Assembly: GCA_000702085.1 (NCBI GenBank)
Contig: JNKP01000001.1
Coordinates: 124,001 to 188,000, forward strand
DNA length: 64,000 nt
Direction of reading: 5' to 3'
DNA from: Lachnospiraceae bacterium P6A3
GTDB taxonomy: Bacteria; Bacillota; Clostridia; Lachnospirales; Lachnospiraceae
Shown in pieces: positions 42,805 to 52,358 of the stretch. A model generated the notes under the pieces. That model worked only from the letters and a program-made list of their open reading frames with translations. It was not told the DNA's origin and searched no databases. Numbering within the stretch: position 1 is the first letter of the stretch; every line of letters starts with the position of its first letter. The position numbers and the translations under genes were made by a program.

Positions 42805-43848
42805 ATGATGAAGAAAAAATTACTGATCGCGGGAGGGTGTTCTCTCGCCGGTTTACTCTTAATGATAATTGCATTTATCGCAGCAAGGGGAAATCTGGCT
42901 GAATTATCAACACGTAATGTTCAGACAGTACAAAAAGAATATGATTGCAGCACGGATATAATAAAAATTGACGCAGATATCACATCGGATAATCTTGAGA
43001 TCAGGACCGGTGATGTGGAATACATCTCCGTTTCCTACTATGACAGACCCGGATATAATGAATATGAGATAACGGAATCCGGAGATTCTCTTGGTATCAG
43101 ATATGTTGACCTGCATCCGATCGAAGTGATGACCATAGACCTGGATCTTGAAGATAAGCCCGTCATCATAACGGTTCCCGAATCATTTTCCGGAAAAGTA
43201 AACATATCTTCAAGCAGCGGAAGCATCATAGCAGAATCAATAAATGTAAGCTCTCTTGATCTTAAAAACACCTCCGGCGGTATAAGAATTAACGATGTTG
43301 ATATCGCTACCGATGCAAAACTGTCCAATACATCAGGGGGAATAAATGTAGAAAACCTGGTATGTAAAAACCTGACAGCTTCAAATACTTCGGGCGGAAT
43401 AAACATTGAAAACTCAGATATCTATGAACTGCTTGATACCAAATGCAGCAGCGGTGATATAAGCATCAAATCTGTCACCGTAAAAGAAGGAGCAAGACTC
43501 TCAACCACATCCGGAACAAGATATATGGAGGATGTAAGTGCTCAGTATCTGGAGTGTGACGGAAGCTCGGGGGCACTAAAGGCTGTTAATGTAACTGTCT
43601 TATATTCTTTCTCATCCTCCACCAGTTCCGGATCGGTTACTCTGGACAGAGTTGAAACCGGAAACAGCATCAAGATAACAGCATCAAGCGGGGATGTCAG
43701 AGGAACCATCGTCGGAAATGAAGATGATTTCAATATCAGCATAGACACATCATCCGGATCAAGTAATCTGAGCGATTCAAGTGACGGTAATAAGAAGCTG
43801 ACAATCTCAACCACAAGCGGATCGGTAAATATAGATTTTACTGAATAA
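42805..43848 (+). CDS. DUF4097 beta-repeat envelope protein
   Basis: After an N-terminal membrane helix (about 5-25, KKLLIAGGCSLAGLLLMIIAF) the 347-residue protein is a series of short beta-strand repeats with Ser/Thr/Gly turns (NTSGGIRI, NTSGGINV, NTSGGINI, SSGDISI), typical of DUF4097 solenoids exposed outside the membrane. The second ATG at 42808 has slightly better ribosome-site spacing and may be the real start. It is the last gene of the PadR operon. Such proteins are linked to envelope stress; no enzymatic motif is seen. Confidence 0.88.
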   Translation: MMKKKLLIAGGCSLAGLLLMIIAFIAARGNLAELSTRNVQTVQKEYDCSTDIIKIDADITSDNLEIRTGDVEYISVSYYDRPGYNEYEITESGDSLGIRYVDLHPIEVMTIDLDLEDKPVIITVPESFSGKVNISSSSGSIIAESINVSSLDLKNTSGGIRINDVDIATDAKLSNTSGGINVENLVCKNLTASNTSGGINIENSDIYELLDTKCSSGDISIKSVTVKEGARLSTTSGTRYMEDVSAQYLECDGSSGALKAVNVTVLYSFSSSTSSGSVTLDRVETGNSIKITASSGDVRGTIVGNEDDFNISIDTSSGSSNLSDSSDGNKKLTISTTSGSVNIDFTE

Positions 43849-43857
43849 ATCAAGAAT

Positions 43858-43894
43858 AAAAGGGAAGGTTCTTACTGTAAGAACCTTCCCTTTT
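43858..43894. terminator. Strong bidirectional terminator
   Basis: A perfect 17-bp stem, AAAAGGGAAGGTTCTTA (43858-43874) with its complement at 43878-43894 and a three-base loop. It lies between the DUF4097 gene and the converging ABC exporter gene. Confidence 0.9.
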
Positions 43895-43916
43895 TGTTTG
43901 TTTTGACTGTATCCGA

Positions 43917-45662
43917 TCACGAATACTGTGCCGTGTAAAGCTCGTGGTAAAAACCGCCGGAAGCCAAAAGCTCCGAATGGGTTCCCTGCTCGATAACGTG
44001 TCCGTCTTTCATGACAAGTATCATGTCGGCTTCTTTGATGGTGGAAAGCCTGTGAGCTACTATAAAACTGGTTCGGCCTTCCATAAGCTTGGCAAAGGCA
44101 CTCTGAATCTTAAGCTCCGTTCTGGTATCGATGGAGCTTGTTGCTTCGTCAAGAATAAGCATCGGAGGAAGCGCAAGCATGACTCTTGATATACACAAAA
44201 GCTGCTTCTGCCCCTGTGAAAGGCCCTCTCCTTCTTCTCCGATAACGGTGTCGTAGCCGTTTTCAAGTCTCTTGATAAATCCGTGAGCATGAGAAGCCTT
44301 GGCAGCAGCGATCACCTCTTCGTCCGTCGCATCGGGCTTGCCCATACGGATATTATCGGCAATGGTGCCTGATTTAAGCCATGTCTCCTGAAGAACCATT
44401 CCGTAGCAGTTTCTCAGATCTTTACGTGAGATCTCACGAATGTCCCTTCCGTCAACAGTGATCCTGCCGTCTTTTGGTTCATAGAATCTCATAAGCAGAT
44501 TAATAATGGTAGTCTTGCCGCATCCGGTAGGTCCGACAATCGCTACTCTCTGTCCGCTCTTTACATCCACATTAAGATCCTCGATAAGGGGCTTGTCTTC
44601 CGTATATGAGAAATCAACATTATCGATCTTAACGTCACCGATTATCTCATCCTTAGCAACAGGATCCGCAGCCTCGGATATTACGCTCTGTTCATCGATA
44701 AGTTCAAAAATCCTTCCCGCACAGACAAGTGCATTCTGGAATTCGGTGATAACTCCGGAGATCTCGTTAAAGGGTTTGGTATACTGGCTTGCATATCCCA
44801 GGAAAGCCGTAAGACCACCGACCGTGATCCCGCCGCCGAGAGCATATATCGCGCCTCCTATACCGACAAGAGCATAAACGCATGAATTTACGAATCTTGT
44901 CGAAGGATTTGTAAGACTTGAAATAAAGATTGCTTTAAGTGAGGCTTTGCAGAGTGCATCATCCGCTTCATTGAAATTCTTCCTTGCATCATCCTCATAT
45001 GAAAAGAGTCTGACAGTCTTCTGTGAAGAGATCATCTCCTCGGTAAGTTCGGTCAGAGAGCCTCTTGCTTTGGACTGTGCAAGGAAAAGAGAATGTGATC
45101 TTGTTGCTATGAATCTTGCAACGAGAAGTGACATGGGAGTTATGAGCACTACAAGAAGTGTGATAAAAGGATTAAGGCTCAGCATGAAGATCAGTGTGCC
45201 GAGAATCGTCATCGCACCCGTAAAGAGCTGTGTAAATCCCATGAGAAGACCGTCTGCGAATGTATCCGCATCGGCTATCATCCTGCTTAGTATGTCTCCC
45301 GTTCTGTGCGAATCAAGATAAGATACGGATAACTGCTGGATCTTATTCATCGCATCATTTCTGATATCACGAACCACATTATAAGTAATGTGATTTCCCA
45401 CCCTGCTCATAAGATACTGGAAAAAAGCACTTATGAGAGCCGCGATACCTACCTTTGATGCAGCTACCATAACCGCATCCATATCGATATTACCGGCACC
45501 GGGGGTGAGAAGATCCACTGCCCTTCCCGTCAGAACGGGAATATAAAGAGAAAACGCAACCGAAAGAAGCGCAAAAATAAGCACAAAAACTTCAGCAACC
45601 ATATACTTTCTCGTATAGGTCAGAAGTCTTTTCATTTTACTTTTTCCGGTTTTGTTTTCCAT
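43917..45662 (-). CDS. ABC exporter half, catalytically canonical
   Basis: The 581-residue protein has six membrane helices (about 15-305) and an ATPase domain with Walker A GPTGCGKTT, signature LSQGQKQLL, Walker B LILDEATSSID with the catalytic Glu, and the H-loop AHRLSTI. It begins like the second half of heterodimeric exporters (MKRLLTYTRKY... SLYIPVLTGRAVDLL). The gene at 49913-51634 looks like the matching first half. It lies 8 bp after the ACT-domain gene and ends at a strong terminator. The substrate is unknown; drugs, lipids or peptides are usual. Confidence 0.88.
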   Translation of the reverse strand: MENKTGKSKMKRLLTYTRKYMVAEVFVLIFALLSVAFSLYIPVLTGRAVDLLTPGAGNIDMDAVMVAASKVGIAALISAFFQYLMSRVGNHITYNVVRDIRNDAMNKIQQLSVSYLDSHRTGDILSRMIADADTFADGLLMGFTQLFTGAMTILGTLIFMLSLNPFITLLVVLITPMSLLVARFIATRSHSLFLAQSKARGSLTELTEEMISSQKTVRLFSYEDDARKNFNEADDALCKASLKAIFISSLTNPSTRFVNSCVYALVGIGGAIYALGGGITVGGLTAFLGYASQYTKPFNEISGVITEFQNALVCAGRIFELIDEQSVISEAADPVAKDEIIGDVKIDNVDFSYTEDKPLIEDLNVDVKSGQRVAIVGPTGCGKTTIINLLMRFYEPKDGRITVDGRDIREISRKDLRNCYGMVLQETWLKSGTIADNIRMGKPDATDEEVIAAAKASHAHGFIKRLENGYDTVIGEEGEGLSQGQKQLLCISRVMLALPPMLILDEATSSIDTRTELKIQSAFAKLMEGRTSFIVAHRLSTIKEADMILVMKDGHVIEQGTHSELLASGGFYHELYTAQYS

Positions 45663-45670
45663 GATTTATG

Positions 45671-46105
45671 TTACAGTGATGCAATCTCTTCCTGAGATAT
45701 AACTTTGATGCCCGCTCTTGTAAGTGCGGCCTGAGCCGACTTGTGATCATCTACTTTGAAAACCATGTAGGCTTTATTGGTAGATACTTCGGCGGAAAGT
45801 GCGTACATATATGCCAGATTTATATTCTCATCGGCAAATACCTTAAGTATCTGGCTTAGGCCACCGGGAATATCGGGAATCTCGGCAACAACAACGCTTG
45901 TAAGTTTATTTAAAAAGTCATTGTCTTTAAGAACCGTTGTAGCTTCGTAAACATCATCAACGATGATTCTTACGATACCGAAACCTTCGGTCTCTGCAAG
46001 AGAGATGCCTCTCATATTGATTCCGCGCTCTGCAAGAACTTCGGAAACCTCACACATTTTTCCGGGTTTGTTTTCCAGGAATATAGAAATCTGTTTAACG
46101 CTCAT
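45671..46105 (-). CDS. Tandem ACT-domain protein
   Basis: The 144-residue protein consists of two ACT domains (about 3-65 and 70-140), starting VKQISIFLENKPGKMCEVSE. ACT domains bind amino acids. This stand-alone type is common next to phenylacetate-CoA ligase and indolepyruvate oxidoreductase genes, and probably senses aromatic amino acids or modulates the neighbour enzyme. It follows paaK by 14 bp. Confidence 0.88.
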   Translation of the reverse strand: MSVKQISIFLENKPGKMCEVSEVLAERGINMRGISLAETEGFGIVRIIVDDVYEATTVLKDNDFLNKLTSVVVAEIPDIPGGLSQILKVFADENINLAYMYALSAEVSTNKAYMVFKVDDHKSAQAALTRAGIKVISQEEIASL

Positions 46106-46119
46106 ATGGCACCTCCTTA

Positions 46120-47421
46120 TCAGATCTTTCTGTTATCGATGACACGAACTGCTTTTCCTTCGCTTCTGGTAATGCTCTTGGGAGCAACAAGTGTAACCTT
46201 GGCTTTGATTCCGAGCATATTTACAAGTCCCTGCATAAGCTCGTTCTGAGCCTTGGAGATCTCAGCAACATTATCGGTGAACATTTCGGGAGTCATCTCT
46301 ACGTGAATATCAAATGTATCGGTGTTATTTACACGATCGATGATTATCTGGTAATTAGCCTGATATCCGTGCTCAAGCAGTACGGTTTCGATCTGTGAAG
46401 GGAATACGTTTACGCCGCGGATGATGAGCATGTCATCGCTTCTTCCCATAGGTTTGGCCATTCTGATAAAGCTTCTGCCGCAGCTGCACTTCTCTTCAGA
46501 AAGTACACAGATATCTCTGGTACGGTATCTCATCATGGGGAAGCCCTTTTTATCGATGGCGGTAAATACAAGCTCGCCCTGTGTTCCGTGAGGAAGAACC
46601 TCCAGAGTTTTTGGATCGATGATCTCTGCAATGAAGTGATCTTCATTGATGTGCATGCCTTTCTGCTCGCTGCACTCAAATGCGACACCGGGACCGGAAA
46701 GTTCAGTAAGTCCGTAAATATCGAAGGCTTTAATACCGAGAGTCTCTTCGATACTCTTTCTCATCTCTTCGCTCCATGCCTCAGCTCCGAAGATTCCGGC
46801 CTTAAGAGGGATCTCATCGGCGGTAAGTCCCATTTCCTTCATTGACTCACCGAGATATGCGGCATATGAAGGAGTACAGCAGATGATGGATGCCTTAAGA
46901 TCCTGAATGAACATGATCTGTCTTTCGGTATTTCCGGAAGACATGGGCACTGTCATACATCCGACTTTACGGCTTCCACCGTCGACTCCCAGGCCTCCGG
47001 TGAAAAGACCGTATCCGTAAGAAACCTGAACCACATCTTCTCTGGTAGCTCCGGCTGCAACAAGAGCTCTTGCGCAGCACTCTTCCCAGAGATCCATATC
47101 ACCCTGAGTATAGAATGCGATAACTCTTTTACCGGTGGTTCCGGATGTGGAATGGATCCTGACAACTTCCTCTCTGGGAACTGCCAGGAGACCATCGGGA
47201 TATGTCTCCCTCAAATCCGCTTTTGACATAAAGGGAAGCTTGTGAAGATCATCGATGGATTTAATATCGTCAGGTGTTACACCTGCTTTTTCCATCTTCT
47301 TACGATAGTAGGGAACGTTGTTCCATACATGCTTTACCTGTTCTGCCAGTTTCTCGTTCTGGATCTTGGTGATCTCTTCTCTCGAAGCACACTCGATCTC
47401 TTTTTGAAAATACTTCTCCAC
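46120..47421 (-). CDS. paaK: Phenylacetate--CoA ligase
   Basis: This AMP-forming ligase activates phenylacetate or related arylacetates to the CoA thioester. The 433-residue length, the P-loop HSTSGTTGKR, YGLTELSGPG and the RSDDMLIIRGVNVFPSQ segment of the mobile C-terminal domain are all present. Next to iorAB it would interconvert aryl-CoA made by oxidative decarboxylation of arylpyruvates with the free acid. A 47-bp gap separates it from iorB. Confidence 0.92.
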   Translation of the reverse strand: MEKYFQKEIECASREEITKIQNEKLAEQVKHVWNNVPYYRKKMEKAGVTPDDIKSIDDLHKLPFMSKADLRETYPDGLLAVPREEVVRIHSTSGTTGKRVIAFYTQGDMDLWEECCARALVAAGATREDVVQVSYGYGLFTGGLGVDGGSRKVGCMTVPMSSGNTERQIMFIQDLKASIICCTPSYAAYLGESMKEMGLTADEIPLKAGIFGAEAWSEEMRKSIEETLGIKAFDIYGLTELSGPGVAFECSEQKGMHINEDHFIAEIIDPKTLEVLPHGTQGELVFTAIDKKGFPMMRYRTRDICVLSEEKCSCGRSFIRMAKPMGRSDDMLIIRGVNVFPSQIETVLLEHGYQANYQIIIDRVNNTDTFDIHVEMTPEMFTDNVAEISKAQNELMQGLVNMLGIKAKVTLVAPKSITRSEGKAVRVIDNRKI

Positions 47422-47468
47422 TTTCTTACCCCTTATGTAATATGTTCGGATTACAGTTACAAAACTAC

Positions 47469-48041
47469 TTAAGCATTCTTTCCGAGTTCGAATGCTTTCT
47501 TATTCATTTCAAGGAACTTTGCGGGAACGATTGCTTCCATAGCCTTCATCCATGCCTCTTCCGGCATGTCAAAATAGTGAGAAAGACGTCCCATGAGAAC
47601 GATGTTTACCGCTTTTGAGGAACCTGCTTCCTCGGCAAGCTTAAGGCAGTCAAGCGCATCAACCTTGGCACCGGTAGCCTTCATCTTATCAACAAGCTCA
47701 GCGGGATATTCCATGTTTCCTGTAATAACGGGCATGGGATCTATCTGCTGGATATTGGTAACAACGGTTCCGTCCTTTTTAAGGAAAGGAAGCCATCTTG
47801 CAGCTTCGAGAAGTTCGAATGATACGATAACATCGGCTTCGCCCTTATCGATAACGGGAGAATAAACATGCTCACCGTATCTTACATAAGTAACAACGCT
47901 TCCGCCTCTCTGGCTCATTCCGTGAACCTCGGAAACTTTAACATCATATCCTTCATCAAGGAGGAGACGTCCGAGAAGTTTACTTGCAAGGAGTGAACCC
48001 TGTCCGCCTACACCTACGATCATTACATTCTTTGTACTCAT
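47469..48041 (-). CDS. iorB: Indolepyruvate:ferredoxin oxidoreductase, beta subunit
   Basis: The 190-residue gamma-type domain starts STKNVMIVGVGGQGSLLAS, the typical start of IorB, and includes VHGMSQRGGSV. It pairs with IorA to oxidise indolepyruvate, phenylpyruvate or hydroxyphenylpyruvate to aryl-acetyl-CoA with ferredoxin. I chose the ATG at 48041, preceded by AAGGAGG; the longer frame from 48068 would overlap iorA and put that site inside the gene. Confidence 0.92.
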   Translation of the reverse strand: MSTKNVMIVGVGGQGSLLASKLLGRLLLDEGYDVKVSEVHGMSQRGGSVVTYVRYGEHVYSPVIDKGEADVIVSFELLEAARWLPFLKKDGTVVTNIQQIDPMPVITGNMEYPAELVDKMKATGAKVDALDCLKLAEEAGSSKAVNIVLMGRLSHYFDMPEEAWMKAMEAIVPAKFLEMNKKAFELGKNA

Positions 48042-48042
48042 A

Positions 48043-49821
48043 TCAACCCTCCTTCTGGCAGGATTCAAAAGCTCCTACCGGGCAAAGCTGCTCACAGATT
48101 CCGCAACCTACGCAAAGAGTGTTGTCGATATGAGCTTTGCCGTCTTTCATGGAAATAGCGGGACATCCGATCTTCATGCATGACTTACAGCCTACGCACT
48201 TGTCTCTGTTCACACGAAGAGGAGGATTGTGTTTTACGTTCTTAAGAAGTGCACAGGGTCTTCTGGAAATAATTACAGAAGGAGCCTTTACCGCAAGCTC
48301 TTCTTTAATAGCTTCATCGCAAGCCTTAAGATCATAAGGATCTACAACGCGTACTCTCTCAAAGCCCATTGAACGGCAAAGAGCTTCAAGATCGATCTTA
48401 CCTGCGGGATCACCCTTGATATTAAGACCGGTGGTGGGATTCTGCTGATGTCCCGTCATACCGGTGATGGAGTTATCGAGAATGATAACCGTTGAATCCG
48501 ACTGATTGTATGCGATATTTGCAAGGCCTGTCATACCGGAATGCATGAAGGTTGAATCACCGATAACGGCTACGGTCTTGCCTTCGTTTTCTCCGCCGCC
48601 TGCCTTGTTGAATCCGTGGATCGCACTTACGGAAGCACCCATGCAAAGAGTCATATCCATTGCGGAAAGAGGCGCAACGGCTCCGAGAGTATAGCATCCG
48701 ATGTCACCGAGAACGGTGCATTTATTTTTGCTGAGTGTGTAGAAAAGTCCTCTGTGAGGGCAGCCTGCACACATTACGGGAGGTCTGTTAGGAATTGCAT
48801 CTTCTACCGCGGAAACATCCTCGCCCTCGTACTCCTTACCGGTAACGATGGGAGAAAGATACTTCTTAAGGAGATTTTGTGAAAACTCTCCGCAGATGGG
48901 AAGAACGTCCTTACCGAATACATTAATCCCAAGTGCTCTGCAGTGATTCTCGATGATGGGATCAAGCTCCTCTGCTACGATAACGGTATCAACCTTGGAT
49001 GCAAAATCCTTGATCAGATCTACGGGAAGAGGATTTACCATTCCGAGCTTAAGAACGGATACGGTATTTCCGAATGCTTCTCTTACATACTGATATGTGG
49101 TTGAGCAGGTGATGATACCGATGTGCTTGCCCGATGCAGATGTATCTCTCATCTCTACTCTGTTAAAATCTGCGGTCTCAGCCAGCTTGCGTAATTTTTC
49201 GGTTCTCTCCTCTACAAAAGGATGACGCTTGATGGCGTTGCCGGGCATCATAACATTCTTGGGAATATTCTTCTCGTAAGGCTTTCTTGCAATCTGTGCT
49301 CTTTCGGAAGTCTCAACAACCGACTGGGAATGAGCTACTCTGGTGCACATCTTGACGATAACGGGAGTGTCATACTCCTCGGAAAGATCATATGCCAGTT
49401 TTACAAAAGAAAGAGTCTCCGCGGAATCCGAAGGCTCGAGCATGGGAACTTTGGATGCGATGGCATGATGTCTGGAATCCTGCTCATTCTGTGATGAGTG
49501 CATTCCCGCATCGTCCGCAACACAGATTACAACGCCTCCGTTTACACCTGTGTATGACATGGTGTAAAGAGGGTCTGCGGCAACGTTCAAGCCAACGTGC
49601 TTCATACCGCAATAGCTTCTCACACCCGCAAGGGATGCACCGAAAGCTGCCTCCATAGCTACCTTCTCATTAGGTGCCCATTCACAATAAATCTCGTCGT
49701 ACTTAACGGCCTCTTCAGTTACCTCGGTACTGGGAGTTCCGGGATAACTGGAAACAAAACTGCAGCCCGCTTCATAAAGTCCGCGCGCAAATGCTTTATT
49801 TCCAAGCATTAACTCCTTCAT
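48043..49821 (-). CDS. iorA: Indolepyruvate:ferredoxin oxidoreductase, alpha subunit
   Basis: The 592-residue subunit carries the pyrimidine-binding domain (GNKAFARGLYEAGCSFVSSY), the TPP pyrophosphate domain (VLGDIGCYTLG ... CMGASVSAIHGF) and a C-terminal ferredoxin domain with two 4Fe-4S Cys sets (CVGCKSCMKIGCP and CVGCGICEQLCPVG). It converts arylpyruvates to aryl-CoA. The iorB start is 2 bases away. Upstream, a TATAAT and a perfect GC palindrome separate it from the ABC exporter gene. Confidence 0.94.
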   Translation of the reverse strand: MKELMLGNKAFARGLYEAGCSFVSSYPGTPSTEVTEEAVKYDEIYCEWAPNEKVAMEAAFGASLAGVRSYCGMKHVGLNVAADPLYTMSYTGVNGGVVICVADDAGMHSSQNEQDSRHHAIASKVPMLEPSDSAETLSFVKLAYDLSEEYDTPVIVKMCTRVAHSQSVVETSERAQIARKPYEKNIPKNVMMPGNAIKRHPFVEERTEKLRKLAETADFNRVEMRDTSASGKHIGIITCSTTYQYVREAFGNTVSVLKLGMVNPLPVDLIKDFASKVDTVIVAEELDPIIENHCRALGINVFGKDVLPICGEFSQNLLKKYLSPIVTGKEYEGEDVSAVEDAIPNRPPVMCAGCPHRGLFYTLSKNKCTVLGDIGCYTLGAVAPLSAMDMTLCMGASVSAIHGFNKAGGGENEGKTVAVIGDSTFMHSGMTGLANIAYNQSDSTVIILDNSITGMTGHQQNPTTGLNIKGDPAGKIDLEALCRSMGFERVRVVDPYDLKACDEAIKEELAVKAPSVIISRRPCALLKNVKHNPPLRVNRDKCVGCKSCMKIGCPAISMKDGKAHIDNTLCVGCGICEQLCPVGAFESCQKEG

Positions 49822-49877
49822 ATCTGTTTCTTCCTCCTACACATTTATGGGGCTTGAAGTCCCTGAACAGCTTATAT

Positions 49878-49896
49878 ATTATAACCCGCATGCGGG
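49878..49896 (-). promoter_or_regulatory. iorA promoter -10 next to a perfect 12-bp palindrome
   Basis: On the minus strand TATAAT (49883-49878) follows the palindrome CCCGCATGCGGG (49896-49885) by one base. The palindrome occupies the -35/-10 spacer, where an activator or repressor could bind; it could instead be the foot of a terminator for the exporter gene. No good -35 is seen. Confidence 0.45.
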
Positions 49897-49912
49897 ATAT
49901 AAAACCACCACA

Positions 49913-51634
49913 TTACTGCTTTCTCTCGAACTGCGAGTAGTATATCTCTTCATAGACATTACATGTCTTAAGGAGCTCTTCATGAGTTCCGATTCCTGCC
50001 GCTTTACCGTCATCAAGAACGATGATCATGTCGGCATTCATAACGGATGAAGCTCTCTGGGATACGATAAACACGGTCATATCACGAAGCTTTGCAATCT
50101 CTTCCCTGATATGTTTTTCCGTAAGGAAATCCAGAGCAGAGGTTGAATCATCAAGTATCAGTATCTCGGGCTTTCTGACAAGTGCCCTGGCAATAGTAAG
50201 TCTTTGTTTCTGTCCTCCCGAGAAGTTCTTGCCGTTTTGAAGAACCTCAGCATCCGGGCCGCCCTTTTCGGTTACAAAATCATAGGCCTGTGCCTTCTTA
50301 AGGCATTCAATAATCTCTTCGTCTGTCGCATCCTCACGGCCTATCTGCATATTGGATCTGACGGTTCCTTTAAAAAGAACTGCTTTCTGGGGGACAACTC
50401 CTATACGGTCACGAAGCTTAATCCTGTCGCAGGTCTTCACATCCTCTCCCGCTACGGTAACGGTTCCCGATGTAGCCTCATACATTCCGGGGATCAGGTT
50501 CACAAGGGATGATTTACCGGAACCCGTTCCGCCGATAACACCCACAGTCATTCCTTTTGAAACGCTGAAAGAAATATCGGACAGAGCTTCATCTGAGCCT
50601 GCGGAGTATTTAAGTGACACGTGGTCGAACCTGATAAATGAATCCGTATCACCGGCAACCGATACTACTGTCTCATCCGATTCTGAGGTTTCCTCACCGA
50701 GATCAAGTACATCACTTACTCTTCCCGCGGATGCGATGGATTTAGTGATGGTAACGATAAGGTTTGTAAGCTTAAGAAGCTCTACAAGGATCTGGCTCAT
50801 ATAATTCAGAATCGCAACTGCCTGACCCTGTGTGATTGCTCCGATATTTACTCTGACGGCTCCTTTATAGATCAGAAACATCACGGCTGTGTTTACGACA
50901 ATAAAAGTAATGGGATTTGTAAGCGCGGTAAAATCCGATGCCGAGATCTGTTTTGCTTTCAGAGCATTGTTTTTCTCGTAAAAAGAATTCTTCTCATCAT
51001 CCTGAAGATTAAAAGCTCTGATTACTCTCACACCGGTAAGGTTTTCCCTTGATGAGAGCATTACTTTATCAAGAAGCTTTTGAACCCCGGCAAACATAGG
51101 GATACTGAAACGAGTAATCCCAATGACGATCACAGCAAGAACAGGGACTGCGATACAGAAAATAAGTGCCGAGGGAACGTCTATCGTAATTGCCATGATC
51201 ATGGCGCCGAATACTATGATGGGACTTCTGAGAAGAAGTCTGAGAGACATGTTGATTCCCGTCTGAACCTGATTTACATCCGATGTCATACGAGTAATGA
51301 GAGTAGAGGTACCTGCCTTGTCAACTTCACGTGCTTCCAGCCCCATGATGTGATCGAAGAGCTTTTTACGAAGGCTTCCCGAAACACCCACTGCCGCTTT
51401 TGCCGCGAAAAACTGAGCGGTGATTGAAACGGACAGGCCGGCTGCCGCAAGAAGAACAAGAACAAGACCTTTTTTTACAATATAAGAAGTATCGGATGCG
51501 GGAATTCCCACATCGATGATATCCGCCATTACAAGAGGAACGAACAGCTCAAATACTGCTTCGACAAACTTAAAAAAAGGGGCAAGGAACGCCTCTTTCT
51601 TATAGTTTTTTAAAAGTGACAGTACTTTTTTCAT
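49913..51634 (-). CDS. ABC exporter half with degenerate Walker B
   Basis: The 573-residue protein begins KKVLSLLKNYKKEAFLAPFFK and has six membrane helices followed by an ATPase domain: Walker A GGTGSGKSS, signature FSGGQKQRL and Walker B LILDDSTSALD. The usual catalytic Glu after Walker B is Asp here, as in the non-canonical half of heterodimeric exporters. Its expected partner, normally the next gene, is at 43917-45662, beyond four metabolic genes. It follows the phosphopantetheinyl transferase gene by 22 bp. Confidence 0.88.
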   Translation of the reverse strand: MKKVLSLLKNYKKEAFLAPFFKFVEAVFELFVPLVMADIIDVGIPASDTSYIVKKGLVLVLLAAAGLSVSITAQFFAAKAAVGVSGSLRKKLFDHIMGLEAREVDKAGTSTLITRMTSDVNQVQTGINMSLRLLLRSPIIVFGAMIMAITIDVPSALIFCIAVPVLAVIVIGITRFSIPMFAGVQKLLDKVMLSSRENLTGVRVIRAFNLQDDEKNSFYEKNNALKAKQISASDFTALTNPITFIVVNTAVMFLIYKGAVRVNIGAITQGQAVAILNYMSQILVELLKLTNLIVTITKSIASAGRVSDVLDLGEETSESDETVVSVAGDTDSFIRFDHVSLKYSAGSDEALSDISFSVSKGMTVGVIGGTGSGKSSLVNLIPGMYEATSGTVTVAGEDVKTCDRIKLRDRIGVVPQKAVLFKGTVRSNMQIGREDATDEEIIECLKKAQAYDFVTEKGGPDAEVLQNGKNFSGGQKQRLTIARALVRKPEILILDDSTSALDFLTEKHIREEIAKLRDMTVFIVSQRASSVMNADMIIVLDDGKAAGIGTHEELLKTCNVYEEIYYSQFERKQ

Positions 51635-51656
51635 CTAAGACAAATTCCTCTCGGGA

Positions 51657-52358
51657 TCAGGACATCTTCTCGCATACACACATTGCATAACCTGAAGGAG
51701 CATTGTTTTCACTCCACATATAAAACCTGGACAGACCTTTGCTCACATCGGAGAAATCTCTCTGAAGAGCCGAGGCTATTCCACAGCCTTCGCATTTTCC
51801 CCAGGCTTCTTTTCTCGACCAGAGAGTGAAAAAGAGATTCGGGTCTTTGTGGATCAGACCGGTTTCTTTTTCGGTGAAATACCTGGTTGAAATCTTCTCG
51901 GTATTCATGTCCTTGCGGATCTGAATGTCAATTCCGATTTCATAATACGAAAGCGCCAGAGCGACATATTTACCAGAATGGGAAATACTTATAAAAGGAA
52001 TACCGCGCTCTCCCACAGGTATCTGGATATCGGGCTCGAGATAGGGCTTGCCGCTGTTTTCAATGGAGTAGGCAAGCTTCAGAACTTCGCCATTTCTGGC
52101 AAGGATTCTGACGGCTTCTTCTGCGGTAAGTTCGATGGGAATTCCCTGGGCCGCTCTTGAAACATCCTCAACATATCCTCTTGCCGCAAGCTGAAGAAGC
52201 AGACCCACACCAAGGGCAAGACCGCGTGCGGGAATACTTTTGCACTGGTCCGCTTTCGATCCTCTGTAATCATCAATAAGACTGCGGGCCCTGCCTGAAA
52301 GCTCAGCGCCCGTGGTCTCATCCTGTAATGTACTTACATCAAGAAGATAAATTCTCAT
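51657..52358 (-). CDS. 4'-phosphopantetheinyl transferase (Sfp-type)
   Basis: The 233-residue protein has the superfamily motifs: ISHSGKYVALALS, then GIDIQ with the metal-binding Asp, and WSRKEAWGK with the Lys-Glu pair. It moves the phosphopantetheine arm of CoA onto a carrier protein. No carrier, polyketide or peptide synthetase gene is seen in this window, so it may serve acyl carrier protein in general or a cluster elsewhere. It overlaps the aspS stop by one base. Confidence 0.85.
   Translation of the reverse strand: MRIYLLDVSTLQDETTGAELSGRARSLIDDYRGSKADQCKSIPARGLALGVGLLLQLAARGYVEDVSRAAQGIPIELTAEEAVRILARNGEVLKLAYSIENSGKPYLEPDIQIPVGERGIPFISISHSGKYVALALSYYEIGIDIQIRKDMNTEKISTRYFTEKETGLIHKDPNLFFTLWSRKEAWGKCEGCGIASALQRDFSDVSKGLSRFYMWSENNAPSGYAMCVCEKMS

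Noticed and set aside
51657-52358. Part of a non-ribosomal peptide or polyketide cluster
   Set aside because: The PPTase and ABC exporter suggested this, but no carrier or synthetase gene is present and the operon starts with tRNA synthetases.
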